Source: Myxococcales bacterium
Lineage (GTDB): Bacteria > Myxococcota > Myxococcia > Myxococcales > Myxococcaceae
NCBI GenBank assembly: GCA_016191815.1
Contig: JACPVI010000026.1
Location: 62,001 to 126,000, forward strand
Length of the DNA stretch: 64,000 nt
Reading direction: 5' to 3'
Positions 17,842 through 26,461 of this stretch are shown here, piece after piece (positions within the stretch are counted from its first letter, which is position 1; every line of letters begins with the position of its first letter). The translations under genes were made by a program, and so were the position numbers. Under the pieces are notes generated by a model. The model was not told the DNA's origin. It ran no database searches and saw only the letters and a program-made list of their open reading frames with translations.

Positions 17842-19340
17842 TGGACTTTCCCCGCGGGCAGACGCTGGTGCACTCGGACTTCCGGCAGGACGAGGCGGTC
17901 TCCTGCGACTTCGCGGTGGTGGGCTCGGGCGCGGGCGGCGCCGCCGCCGCCTGGGAGCTGTCCGGGCACGGCCACAAGGTGCTGCTGCTCGAGGAGGGCC
18001 GGCACTTCGAGCCCGAGGCGCTCTCCACCCGCCCCTCCTGGGCCTACCGAAACCTCTACCAGGAGCGCGCCACCCGCATCATGGCGGGCAACCTCTACAT
18101 CCCGCTCCCCGGCGGGCGCGCGGTGGGCGGCTCCACCCTGCTCAACTCCGCCATCTGCTTCCGCACTCCGGACCGGTTGCTCGAGAAGTGGCGAACTGGC
18201 CACGGCATCGGCTGGGCGGAGCCGGAGCAGCTGCGGCCCATCTTCGAGGCGGTAGAGCGGGAGATCGGCGTCACCAAGACGCACCCCACTCAGGCCCGGG
18301 CGAACAACCTCATCTTCAAGGCAGGCTGCGACGCGCTCGGTGTGCCGGGGGACTTCCTCAGCCGGAGCGCCCCCGGGTGCATCGGCTGCGGGCTGTGCCA
18401 GCTCGGCTGCCCCATCGGCGGCAAGGGCAGCGTGGATCGAAACCTGGTGCCGGCGGCGGTGGAGCGGGGCGCGGCGCTCTTCACCTCGGCGCGGGCCACC
18501 CGGCTGCTCGTGGAGAACCGAGCCGCGGTGGGCCTGGAGGCGGCGGTCCTCGAGCCCCTGAGCGAGCGTCCCCTCCGCAAGCTCACGGTACGCGCGAAGA
18601 AGGTCTTCCTCTGCGGCGGGGCGGTGGGGACGCCGCTGTTCCTTCTTACGCAGGGCCTGGCGAATTCCAGCGGCCAGGTGGGGAAGCACCTGAGGGTGCA
18701 CCCGGCCACCGGGATGTGCGCGCGCTTCGAGCAGGTGATCGACGCCTGGCACGGGGTGACGCAAGGCTACTACGTCGACCTGGAGGACTCGATGCTGGAG
18801 ACGTTCTCCGCCACGCCGGACCTGTACTACACCCAGTTCCGAGCCTTCGCGGAGCCGATCGAGCACTTGCGTCACATCGCCTCTTGCGGCTGCCTCATCG
18901 GGGACGAGTCGTCGGGCGAGGTGCGGCCGGGACTCTCCCCGGGGCGCGCGGCCATCAGCTACCAACTGCTAGAAAACGACAAGCGGCGGCTGCTCAAGGG
19001 GCTGCGGGAGATCGGTCGGATCTTCTTCGCCGCCGGCGCGCTGGAGGTGCACGCGGGCATCCACAACGCGCCCAAGGCGCACAGCCTCGCCGAGCTCGAG
19101 GCGCAGTGCCGCGAGGAGGTTCCGGTGACTAGCCTCTCGGTGTACGCCTCCCATCCCTTGGGCACCTGCCGGATGGGCGCGGACCGGGCGGCGGCGGTGG
19201 TGGGCCAAAGCGGCGAGAGCTGGGACATCAAGGACCTCTACATCGCTGACGCCTCGGTGTTTCCCTCCGCGCTGGGGGTCAATCCCCAGGTCACGGTGAT
19301 GGCCACGGCGATCGTCATCGCCCGCGCCGCGGCGGGGTGA
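17841..19340 (+). CDS. GMC-family FAD oxidoreductase with a four-cysteine iron-sulfur motif
   Basis: A 499-residue flavoprotein that should oxidise an alcohol, sugar or sterol substrate. Seen: FAD-binding FAVVGSGAGGAAAAWELS near the N terminus, GGSTLLNSAICFRTP, Cys180-Cys183-Cys186-Cys190 in CIGCGLCQLGCPIGGK, KKVFLCGGAVGTPLFL, and the C-terminal SHPLGTCRMG followed by LYIADASVFPSALGVNPQVT with the active-site His/Asn pair region. The cysteine motif matches the iron-sulfur insertion of dehydrogenase-type GMC enzymes, so it is likely a dehydrogenase passing electrons onward. The ATG at 17841 overlaps the preceding TGA by one base; no cytochrome c subunit is adjacent. Confidence 0.9.
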   Translation: MDFPRGQTLVHSDFRQDEAVSCDFAVVGSGAGGAAAAWELSGHGHKVLLLEEGRHFEPEALSTRPSWAYRNLYQERATRIMAGNLYIPLPGGRAVGGSTLLNSAICFRTPDRLLEKWRTGHGIGWAEPEQLRPIFEAVEREIGVTKTHPTQARANNLIFKAGCDALGVPGDFLSRSAPGCIGCGLCQLGCPIGGKGSVDRNLVPAAVERGAALFTSARATRLLVENRAAVGLEAAVLEPLSERPLRKLTVRAKKVFLCGGAVGTPLFLLTQGLANSSGQVGKHLRVHPATGMCARFEQVIDAWHGVTQGYYVDLEDSMLETFSATPDLYYTQFRAFAEPIEHLRHIASCGCLIGDESSGEVRPGLSPGRAAISYQLLENDKRRLLKGLREIGRIFFAAGALEVHAGIHNAPKAHSLAELEAQCREEVPVTSLSVYASHPLGTCRMGADRAAAVVGQSGESWDIKDLYIADASVFPSALGVNPQVTVMATAIVIARAAAG

Positions 19341-19372
19341 ATGTCGGGGGCGCCCGCGCTAACATCCTCGGC

Positions 19373-19954
19373 GTGCCGACCGAAGAGCTGCCCCCGGCGA
19401 ACCTGATTCTCCAGGCCCTGCACGGGATTCGCTCCGACTTGCAGGCGCTCCACCGCGTCACGGATCAGCGGCTGGGTCGGCTCGAGGTTGCCCAGGCGGG
19501 GACCAATACGCGCCTTGATCGGCTCGAGCAGCGCACCACCCAGGGTTTCCTCGACACCAACACCAAGCTCGCCGAGCTGGCGCGGGTGGTTTCTCAACAC
19601 GAGCAGCGACTTGACCACCTCCTCCGCGAAGGAATGGGAGCGGAGGTCCGCTCGCCGCGCGAGCGCGTGGACCGCATCGAAGCGGAGCTCCACGGCAAGG
19701 GCCGGAGCGGAAAATCCGGAGTCAAACAATGCCGAAGCAGCCGAGGGCCTCCCTCATCCTCATGCTGGCCGCACTCCTGGCCGCGTGCTCCGGCCGGGTT
19801 CCCAGCGACCAGCCTCCGGGAAAACCCGGCGAGGAAGGCGAGGACTCGGGCTCCGACGGCGGAGAGGCGGACGGCGGAGCGGACGGGGGCGCCGACGCCT
19901 TCGACGCCGGCACCGAGCCCACCAGCGTCATCCGTCCCGTCCCCGGCGAGGTGA
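19373..19954 (+). CDS. Coiled-coil ORF running into the next gene
   Basis: The first about 120 codons read as a hydrophilic coiled coil (RSDLQALHRVTDQRLGRLEV, then RLDRLEQRT and LAELARVVSQHEQRLDHLL). From about 19729 the same frame continues for 75 codons of Arg/Ser/Pro text that is plainly the shadow of the lipoprotein gene starting at 19729. Either a stop near 19730 was lost by a recent indel, or the true protein simply has a spurious tail. Start is uncertain: GTG at 19373 leads into PTEELPPANLIL; GTG at 19337 would overlap the GMC stop by 4 bp. Function unknown. Confidence 0.45.
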   Translation: MPTEELPPANLILQALHGIRSDLQALHRVTDQRLGRLEVAQAGTNTRLDRLEQRTTQGFLDTNTKLAELARVVSQHEQRLDHLLREGMGAEVRSPRERVDRIEAELHGKGRSGKSGVKQCRSSRGPPSSSCWPHSWPRAPAGFPATSLRENPARKARTRAPTAERRTAERTGAPTPSTPAPSPPASSVPSPAR

Positions 19955-21102
19955 CCATCATTCAGCAGAGGCTGCCGGCGGGAGTCACCGTCACGCTGGG
20001 CGAGTCGGCGATCATCGTCGGCCCCGACGGCACCATGGCGCTCCTCGACGTGGGCGGGGGCTCCCACGCCGACGACCTCCGGCGGGTGGTGGAGGACTTG
20101 AACCTCAACTGGCTGACTCCGGAGCGGGGCTTCCCCCAGCGCGTGCGGATGCAGGTGGAGTGGCTGGTGCTCACCCACATCCACGGGGACCACATCGGCT
20201 CTCTCGGCGCCCTCCTCGCCACCGGCCCCGATACGATGCAGGTCACCCACGGCATCGTCCACCGCGGGCTGGTGGACCTCGGCTCGGGGATGACCGAGTC
20301 CTCCTATCAGGCGCTCTGCAACGCGGTGCGGGGGCCCTACGCCGCGATCGATCGGCCGATCTGCAACTCGGCCACCGCGCCTCCCTGCAACATAGGGAGC
20401 CTCGCCGGCTCCTACCCCGCGATTGCTTGCGGCGGCCTGCTCCTGGGGGACCTTCTGGACTCCTCCGACGATGGTGGGCCGAGCTACCTCTCCTTGGGCG
20501 GAGGCGCCCGGCTGTACCTCACCGGCGCCGACACCCACGTCTTCGACGGGACCGACATCCTCGCCTCGGCGTCCTTCGGGTACGGCGCGAGCAACCAGGA
20601 GAACGCGCGCAGCTTGGCCGGAGTGCTGATGCACGGCCGCTTCCGCTACCACTTCGGGGGGGACATGACCGGCTCGGGGGCCTCCGACTCCCCGGACGTG
20701 GAGTCGCACTACGCCGCGCGCGCCGGGCCGCTCTACTACGCGCCCTACGGGGTGGACGTCTCCCACGTGCACCACCACGCCTACGGCACCAGCTCGAACG
20801 CCAACTTCGTCGCCATGGCCGCCCCACGCGACGGGCGCTCGCGCAACGCGGTGGCGGGGCTGAACGGCGGCTACCTCGGCTCTCCGCAGGCCTCGGTGGT
20901 CCAGGCCTGGTGCGACCAAAACCGGCTCGGCCAGGGCGCCTTCTGGCTCACCGAGAAGCCGCTCGGCGGAGCCAGCCACGCGGCGCTCATCGACGCCCAG
21001 GCGCCGGTCACCGTGCAGACCATCCAGGGTGGGCTCGGCTACCGGGTGCAGGCCTCCCGACAAACGCCGTACTCGCGCTCCTTCCGCTCGGTGAGGCCGT
21101 AG
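19729..21102 (+). CDS. Exported metallo-beta-lactamase-fold lipoprotein
   Basis: A 457-residue predicted lipoprotein (signal ends in LLAAC, Cys20) with an Asp/Gly/Ala-rich linker to about residue 65. The body carries the metallo-beta-lactamase signature LVLTHIHGDHIGSLGALLA (HxHxDH), an acidic GGAR-LYLTGADTHVF strand, and further ligand-type residues in FGGDMTG and VSHVHHHAYGTSSN; the layout resembles ComEC-like or MBL hydrolase domains. The hydrolysed substrate is unknown. Because it is lipidated and outside the cytoplasm, it is more likely to act on an extracellular phosphoester or lactone than on nucleic acid inside the cell. Confidence 0.8.
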   Translation: MPKQPRASLILMLAALLAACSGRVPSDQPPGKPGEEGEDSGSDGGEADGGADGGADAFDAGTEPTSVIRPVPGEVTIIQQRLPAGVTVTLGESAIIVGPDGTMALLDVGGGSHADDLRRVVEDLNLNWLTPERGFPQRVRMQVEWLVLTHIHGDHIGSLGALLATGPDTMQVTHGIVHRGLVDLGSGMTESSYQALCNAVRGPYAAIDRPICNSATAPPCNIGSLAGSYPAIACGGLLLGDLLDSSDDGGPSYLSLGGGARLYLTGADTHVFDGTDILASASFGYGASNQENARSLAGVLMHGRFRYHFGGDMTGSGASDSPDVESHYAARAGPLYYAPYGVDVSHVHHHAYGTSSNANFVAMAAPRDGRSRNAVAGLNGGYLGSPQASVVQAWCDQNRLGQGAFWLTEKPLGGASHAALIDAQAPVTVQTIQGGLGYRVQASRQTPYSRSFRSVRP

Positions 21103-21159
21103 CACCGGCCGGGCAAGGTCGGTGCTCGGATGGACAGAAGCGCTGCCAATTGAGTAGGA

Positions 21160-22137
21160 ATGATTCTCATGCCCTCCGTCAACCGCCCCTCCGTCCCTTC
21201 CGTGCCGGCCGAACCGGTGCCGGCCTCCAACCCCACCCTTCGCCAGGGTGCCCGCGGGCCTGCCGTGGCGCGCCTGCAGGCGGCGCTCAACCAGGCCGGG
21301 TTCGACGTGGGCGCCCCCGACGGCCGCTTCGGCACGCGCACCGCGGCGGCACTCAAGTCGTTCCAGCAGGCGAACGGGCTGACGGCCGATGGAGTCGCCG
21401 GCGCCCAGGTGTGGCAGAAGCTCTCCGAGCCGCCCCAGGCGCCGGCGGCGAGCCCGGCGCCCGGCGGATGGCGGCCAAGGAACCCGGCGACCACCGCCCC
21501 GGTCTGGAGCGCGAGCGGCACGGCCAAGGCCAACCCCGCGGCGGTCGGGGAGTCGGCCCGGCGGCTCGTCGAGGAGCGCGCCATTCACTACGGCGTGGAT
21601 CAGCCCTGGGTGAACATCGATCCCAATCATGCGCTGCGGCCCAACACGCCGCAGCAGTTCCTCAAGGGCCGCTGGAAATGCAACCTCTTCGGCGGCAACG
21701 CGCTCCACGCCGCAGGGTTCGAGCCGCCCTTCTACGGCAACGCGGGGCGAGGCGAGTACCCGAACGCGAACCAGTGGTACAAGTGGAGCGACAAGTACGC
21801 CTCGGCGCACCGGAACAAGGTGCACTTCAAGCTGGTGGACGAGGTGCCGGTCGTGGGTCTCGACCCCGCTCGGCGCGAGGCGGCCATCGCAGAGCTGATG
21901 AAGAAGGCTCAGCCTGGAGACATGCTGATGGCCGACCACCTGGGGGACACCGTGGCCGACGGCGGCCACACCCGGGTGGTGGTCGCCAACAACTTCGAGC
22001 GGAACGGCACGGTGGACTTCGCACAGGCCTCTTTCGATCAAGCGACCATCAAGAGCGAGGCTCCCGGCTCCCTGGTGGGCGAGGAGCGCATCTGGCTGCT
22101 CAGGCCCAACCGGCCCAGAGCGCCCAACCAAGGTTGA
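21160..22137 (+). CDS. Peptidoglycan-binding protein with a cysteine-protease-like C-terminal domain
   Basis: A 325-residue protein. Residues about 25-90 form a PG_binding_1 domain (RQGARGPAVARLQAALNQAG, then DGRFGTRTAAALKSFQ). After a Pro/Ala linker, residues about 130-325 contain KCNLFGGNALHAAGF, where the Cys sits as in NlpC/P60 or CHAP amidases, and a later DGGHTRVVV that would supply the His. A cell-wall amidase or endopeptidase role is inferred. There is no recognisable signal peptide, a frequent feature of similar proteins in predatory or secreted-effector settings. The ATG at 21160 is used; one at 21169 is equally possible. Confidence 0.7.
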   Translation: MILMPSVNRPSVPSVPAEPVPASNPTLRQGARGPAVARLQAALNQAGFDVGAPDGRFGTRTAAALKSFQQANGLTADGVAGAQVWQKLSEPPQAPAASPAPGGWRPRNPATTAPVWSASGTAKANPAAVGESARRLVEERAIHYGVDQPWVNIDPNHALRPNTPQQFLKGRWKCNLFGGNALHAAGFEPPFYGNAGRGEYPNANQWYKWSDKYASAHRNKVHFKLVDEVPVVGLDPARREAAIAELMKKAQPGDMLMADHLGDTVADGGHTRVVVANNFERNGTVDFAQASFDQATIKSEAPGSLVGEERIWLLRPNRPRAPNQG

Positions 22138-22218
22138 GGCTCAGCGCTCCGTTCGCGTCGGTTCGCCTACCCCCGCAGGAGGGCTGCCAAGGCATCACGC
22201 CTTGCATAGATTGGAGCG

Positions 22219-23331
22219 ATGGCGCCTCGCCTCGAGCTGTGGCTCGAAAACCTCGCCGACGAGCGAGACGGCGCCGCCCTCTACGAGCGGCTGGCGGCGC
22301 TGGAGAAGGATCCGGTTCGGGCGGAGAGCTTCCGGCAGCTCTCCTTCGGCGAGCGCAGGCACGCGGAGCTGTGGGCGAAGAAGCTCGCCGCCGCCGGAGC
22401 GGAAGTCCCCCCCGATAGGCCCTCGATGCGGGTGCGACTCTTGCTCCTCTTGGCCCGGCGATTCGGGGTCCCCGCGGTGCTGCCGCTGGTGCTGGAGACG
22501 GAAGTCGGAGACGTCGCCAAGTACGTCCGGCAGGGGAGCGAGGCGGCCGCGCTGGCCAAGGACGAAGAGCAGCACCGCGACGTCCTCATCGGAATGCGCC
22601 ACGGGGCGGCCGACGCCCGGACGCTCATCGCCTCCCGGGAGGCCTGGCACCGCGCAGGCCGCGGCGGGGCGATCCGCGCCGCCATCTTCGGGGTGAACGA
22701 CGGAGTCATCTCCAACTGCGCGCTGGTGCTCGGGGTGGCCGGCGCCGGGGTGGGCGAAGCGGGGCTGGTCATCACCGGGCTGGCCGGATTGTTGGCGGGG
22801 GCCTTCTCGATGGCGGTGGGAGAGTACTCCTCGGTGGCGAGCCAGCGAGACCTCCTCTCCCGGCAGATTTCCCTCGAGAAGCGCGAGCTGGAGGAAGCCC
22901 CCGAGGAGGAGGCGGCGGAGCTGGCCCAGCTCCTCCGCCAGAAAGGACTGTCGCCCGAGCAGGCGGAGCGGACCGCGGCCGACATCCTGAAGAACCCGGA
23001 GCAGGCGCTGGACACCTTGGTCCGCGAAGAGCTGGGGCTGGATCCGGCCGACCTCGGCTCGCCCAGCGGCGCCGCGGCATCCAGCTTCGCCACCTTCGCC
23101 GCCGGCGCGCTGGTGCCAATCGCCCCGTTCCTCCTCGGAGGAGGGCGGTGGGCGCTCCTGGCGAGCCCGCTTCTGTCGGCCCTGGTCCTCTTCGGGGTCG
23201 GCGGGCTGGTGGGGCTGCTCTCGGGGACCAGCCCTTGGAAGTCGGCGGCCAGGATGGTGGGGCTGGCCGCGCTGGCCACCGCCTTCACCTACGCGCTGGG
23301 GCGGCTGTTCGGAGCGGCCATCGATGGTTGA
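22219..23331 (+). CDS. mbfA: Membrane-bound ferritin/iron exporter, MbfA-like (ferritin domain plus VIT1/CCC1)
   Basis: A 370-residue Er-VIT1 protein that exports Fe(II) or Mn and limits iron/peroxide stress. The N-terminal 140 residues form a ferritin-like four-helix domain with Glu/His ligands (LADERDGAALYERL, GERRHAELW and KDEEQHRDVL). The rest is a VIT1/CCC1 membrane domain starting at AAIFGVNDGVISNCALVLGV, then SMAVGEYSSVASQRDLL and the charged cytoplasmic loop with LEEAPEEEAAELAQLL. It heads a three-gene operon overlapping DedA by 8 bp. A 6-bp stem (22188-22204) lies 14 bp upstream of the start. No convincing Fur or Irr box is visible. Confidence 0.9.
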   Translation: MAPRLELWLENLADERDGAALYERLAALEKDPVRAESFRQLSFGERRHAELWAKKLAAAGAEVPPDRPSMRVRLLLLLARRFGVPAVLPLVLETEVGDVAKYVRQGSEAAALAKDEEQHRDVLIGMRHGAADARTLIASREAWHRAGRGGAIRAAIFGVNDGVISNCALVLGVAGAGVGEAGLVITGLAGLLAGAFSMAVGEYSSVASQRDLLSRQISLEKRELEEAPEEEAAELAQLLRQKGLSPEQAERTAADILKNPEQALDTLVREELGLDPADLGSPSGAAASSFATFAAGALVPIAPFLLGGGRWALLASPLLSALVLFGVGGLVGLLSGTSPWKSAARMVGLAALATAFTYALGRLFGAAIDG

Positions 23332-23962
23332 GCTGTTCGACGGGTGGATCCACGCCCTTGGCTCGCTCGGGTTCCTCGTGGCCGGGCTGGCGGCGATGGT
23401 GGAGTACGTCTTCCCGCCTTTCCCCGGCGACAGCATCATCGTGCTCGCGGGGGTGTACGCCGTCCGCGGCGGGCGAAGCTGGCCGCTGGTCTTCGCGGCC
23501 GTGACGTTGGGCAGCGTGATCGGCTCCTCGCTGGACTACGGCTTCGGCCGCCTCATCGCTTTGCGGGTCGACCGGAGGGCCGACCACAAGTCCATCCTCG
23601 GGGTGCCGCTTCCCCGCATCCGGGAGCTGCAGGCGAAGATGCGCGCCAAGGGAGACTGGGTCATCCTGCTCAACCGCTTTCTCCCGGGGGTGAGGAGCCT
23701 GCTCTTCGTCGCCGCCGGAGCCTCCAGGATGCCGCTCTCGAGGGTGATGGTGCTGGGAGCGCTCTCGGCGATGGGTTGGAACCTCCTGCTCTTCGCGGCA
23801 GGTTTGGCGGTGGGCGGGAACGCCGAGGAGCTGGAGGCCCTGCTCGGCCGCTACTACCAGGCGGTGGTGGCGCTGCTCGCACTGCTCGGAGCGGCGGTGC
23901 TCGGAAGGGCGCTCTACCGGAAGCGGCGGAAGCAGTCTTCCCGCCACAAGGTGACTCCGTGA
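23324..23962 (+). CDS. DedA-family (VTT domain) membrane protein
   Basis: A 212-residue multi-pass protein of the DedA/SNARE-associated superfamily; members flip phospholipids or undecaprenyl phosphate and support membrane homeostasis. Seen: the signature MVEYVFPPFPGDSIIVLAG near residue 25, GSSLDYGFGRLI, the conserved RFLPGVRSLLFVAAGAS, and final transmembrane helices followed by a basic tail RKRRKQSSRHK. It begins 8 bp inside the MbfA gene and its stop overlaps the next GTG start by 4 bp, so all three proteins are likely made together. Confidence 0.9.
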   Translation: MVELFDGWIHALGSLGFLVAGLAAMVEYVFPPFPGDSIIVLAGVYAVRGGRSWPLVFAAVTLGSVIGSSLDYGFGRLIALRVDRRADHKSILGVPLPRIRELQAKMRAKGDWVILLNRFLPGVRSLLFVAAGASRMPLSRVMVLGALSAMGWNLLLFAAGLAVGGNAEELEALLGRYYQAVVALLALLGAAVLGRALYRKRRKQSSRHKVTP

Positions 23963-26040
23963 GGGCCCTCTTCGCCGCCTCGCTAGCGCTTCTCTCCTTA
24001 GGGGGTTGCCGGGAGGGAGAGCTCGGCGGAGTGGAGGTGGGTTTCCGGGTGGACGCGAAGAGCCTGGACTTCGGACGCGCCCTCGAGGGCACCCAGGTGG
24101 CGCGCTCGGTGGCGCTCACCAGCACCGGCCGCGCCCCGCTCTCGGTGGAGGTGGCCACTTTGGGGCCCTTCTCCGCCGCGCCGCAGTTGGAGCTGCCCGG
24201 GGGAGGGCAGGCCTCGGTGGAGGTGGTGTTCACCGCCGGGGACGGCAAGGCCCAAGGCAAGCTTCTCCTCTCCGCCAACTCGCGCACCGTGGAGGTGGCG
24301 CTCTTTGGCGAGGGGGTGCGGCAGCTCTCCTGCGCGCCCACGGCGCCGTGCCGCACCTCGCGATTCGACCTCGAGGCCAGCGCCTGCCTGGAGTCCATCT
24401 CCGCCGACGGCGCCGCCTGCGTGCCCGAGGAGTGCCTGGAAGGAGGCGTGTGCCGCGCCGGCGCCTGCGTCGGTACTCCCCGCACCTGCGACGATGGAAA
24501 CCTTTGCACCTTCGACGCCTGCGCGCCCGGAGCCGGCTGCCTGCACACCGCCGCGAGCTGTCCTGCGCCGAGCCGGCCGTGCCACGTCGCCACCTGCGAT
24601 CCGCTCTCCGGCTGCGGCGAGGCCCCGGCCCCGGACAGCACGCCCTGCGGACCCATCGACTGCGTGACCGCAAACCTTTGCATCTCTGGCCAGTGCCGGG
24701 CGCAGCCCACTCCGGAGGGCTTCGTCTGCGCGCCCAAGACTCCGTGCCAGGCCGAGGGGCAGTGCCGCTCGAAAGTGTGCGTGCGCCCCGACGCGGGAGA
24801 GATGGTGCCCTCCTTCACCGTTCCGCTTCCCTCGCCTCCTTCGGGCGGGCCGATCGCGCACGGAGGAAACCTCTTCTTCGAGCTGTGCGGAGCCGCAGCG
24901 GACGCGGGGTGCCAGCTCCGCTCGTACACCGGCGGCGGCTTCGAGCGCTTCACCACCGCCCACCGGGACGGGGCCTTGCGGGCGGTGCTCGCCGCGTCCG
25001 ACGCCGGAGTGGTGGTGCTCTCCTCGGGGCAGCTCGAGTCGTACGGCCCGGCTTCCGGACAGCCGCTCTGGTCGGTGCCGCTCTCCTCGCTGGTGCCTGC
25101 CAGCATGCAGGGAGCGCAAGCGCTCACCTCGCGCGGGAGGGTGGCGCTCTCACCGGCGGGAGAGCTATTGGCCGCGGTGAGCTTTCTTCCCGCTGCCGAC
25201 TCGGCCGATTCGGGTACCGACGCCGGCCGCGGAGATGCCGGACTTTCGGCCGGAGTGCTGCTCTTGGTCCACGTCGCGCCGGACGGTGGGCTTCTCGTGG
25301 CGCAGCCGCTCCTCGGGATGGGGACGGAGAGCCTGATCGCGCTGGATGAGGCCGGACGAGCCTTCTTGTACGACTCGGCCGGTCCGCTCGCGGAGGCGGG
25401 GGCGGATGGCGGCAGCCTGCTCGATTCTCGCCCCGGGGTTTCATCGCTGCTGGTCGCCGGCGGACGGGTGTTTGCCGGAGGCCGTCACCTCTACTCCACC
25501 GACGGAGGAGCAAGGCTCGCGGAGGTGCGCTGGCCGGAGGATGGAGGTGAGCGGCTGTTGCCGGAGCCGCTGTTGCTCGCCCGAGGGCGGGGCTACGGCT
25601 TCTACCGAGCCTGCGAGCCTCCGCTGGGGCCGCCTTGCGCCGAGGCTGACATGGCCCTCTTGCTGCGGGCCTTCGATGCGAGCGATGGGCGCACGCTCTG
25701 GGAGGCGATGGTGATGCCCGGGGGCGCCAACGGGCGACTGGAGGAGTCGGCCCTCGGCTTCTTCGGCTCCCCGGGGGTGCTCACGCTGACTGAGGAAGAG
25801 CTTTCCGGGCAGAAGGAGGCGCATCTCCAGCTCTTCGCGGAAGGAAAGCGGCTCTTCGTCTGTCCGTTGCCCAAGGGTGGGGAGCTAGGAGGGGCGGTGT
25901 TCGAGCGGAGCTCCGTTTACGCACTGGTGGAGCGCGGCGGCTCCTGGCGGCTGGAGGCGTACGAGTTGGGGCCGGTCCCCTTGGAGGGCTCCGGCTGGCC
26001 GCAGCGGCACGGCCTCTCCGGCACCCGGCGAGCGCGCTGA
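23959..26040 (+). CDS. Large cysteine-containing lipoprotein with ASH-type domain
   Basis: A 693-residue predicted lipoprotein from a GTG that overlaps the DedA stop. Signal MRALFAASLALLSLGGC ends in a lipobox at Cys17. Residues about 25-115 read as an immunoglobulin-like ASH/choice-of-anchor domain (KSLDFGRALEGTQVARSVAL). A cysteine-rich stretch follows (about 115-275, TCDDGNLCTFDACAPGAGC and similar), then a C-terminal part with repeating beta-strand text (ALDASDGRTLW-like FDASDGRTLWEAMVM) that resembles a PQQ-type beta-propeller. Probably an outer-membrane surface protein; role unknown. Confidence 0.75.
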   Translation: MRALFAASLALLSLGGCREGELGGVEVGFRVDAKSLDFGRALEGTQVARSVALTSTGRAPLSVEVATLGPFSAAPQLELPGGGQASVEVVFTAGDGKAQGKLLLSANSRTVEVALFGEGVRQLSCAPTAPCRTSRFDLEASACLESISADGAACVPEECLEGGVCRAGACVGTPRTCDDGNLCTFDACAPGAGCLHTAASCPAPSRPCHVATCDPLSGCGEAPAPDSTPCGPIDCVTANLCISGQCRAQPTPEGFVCAPKTPCQAEGQCRSKVCVRPDAGEMVPSFTVPLPSPPSGGPIAHGGNLFFELCGAAADAGCQLRSYTGGGFERFTTAHRDGALRAVLAASDAGVVVLSSGQLESYGPASGQPLWSVPLSSLVPASMQGAQALTSRGRVALSPAGELLAAVSFLPAADSADSGTDAGRGDAGLSAGVLLLVHVAPDGGLLVAQPLLGMGTESLIALDEAGRAFLYDSAGPLAEAGADGGSLLDSRPGVSSLLVAGGRVFAGGRHLYSTDGGARLAEVRWPEDGGERLLPEPLLLARGRGYGFYRACEPPLGPPCAEADMALLLRAFDASDGRTLWEAMVMPGGANGRLEESALGFFGSPGVLTLTEEELSGQKEAHLQLFAEGKRLFVCPLPKGGELGGAVFERSSVYALVERGGSWRLEAYELGPVPLEGSGWPQRHGLSGTRRAR

Positions 26041-26049
26041 GAGCGCAGC

Positions 26050-26352
26050 TCAGTGGCCGGCCGGGTCGTGTGATGGCGAGGCCGGCCGCGGATCCATCTC
26101 CAGCGGATTGCGCCCGGTGATGCGCTCAAAAAGGGGCTCCGGGGCAAGGTCGAGGTCGTCGGGCCAGCAGACGGTGCCCCACTCCGGGTCTACTCGTGCT
26201 TGTCGGAAGACGGCGGGATCTCGCAAGGCGGCCAGCACTCCATCGAGAGGCACAGCCTCGGCGATGTCGACCTCGCCCTGAGTTCCGTCGTCGAAGCGCA
26301 TGAGCAGTCGATGCCCGCCCCGGTAGTCGACCTCGATGATTCGAACCAGCAT
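26050..26352 (-). CDS. DUF2442 domain protein
   Basis: A 100-residue protein with the DUF2442 pattern: a short strand region (VRIIEVDYRGGHRLLMRFDD), GTQGEVDIAEA, AALRDPAVFRQARVDPEWGT and VCWPDDLDLAPEPLFERI. Such proteins are usually encoded next to a partner of the RelE/ParE or DUF4160 type and are thought to be toxin-antitoxin components. Here it lies 109 bp downstream of the ParE gene on the same strand. The ATG at 26352 is chosen; one two codons earlier is possible. Confidence 0.8.
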   Translation of the reverse strand: MLVRIIEVDYRGGHRLLMRFDDGTQGEVDIAEAVPLDGVLAALRDPAVFRQARVDPEWGTVCWPDDLDLAPEPLFERITGRNPLEMDPRPASPSHDPAGH

Positions 26353-26461
26353 GATCACTCCAGTGGCGCGATCGGCAGCGGCGCCTGTCGTGCTCGTGTG
26401 CTCTGTTGCCCATCTTTCGTGTGCTTCACCTTGTCCGAATGGGACAAGGCACCGATGGTGT

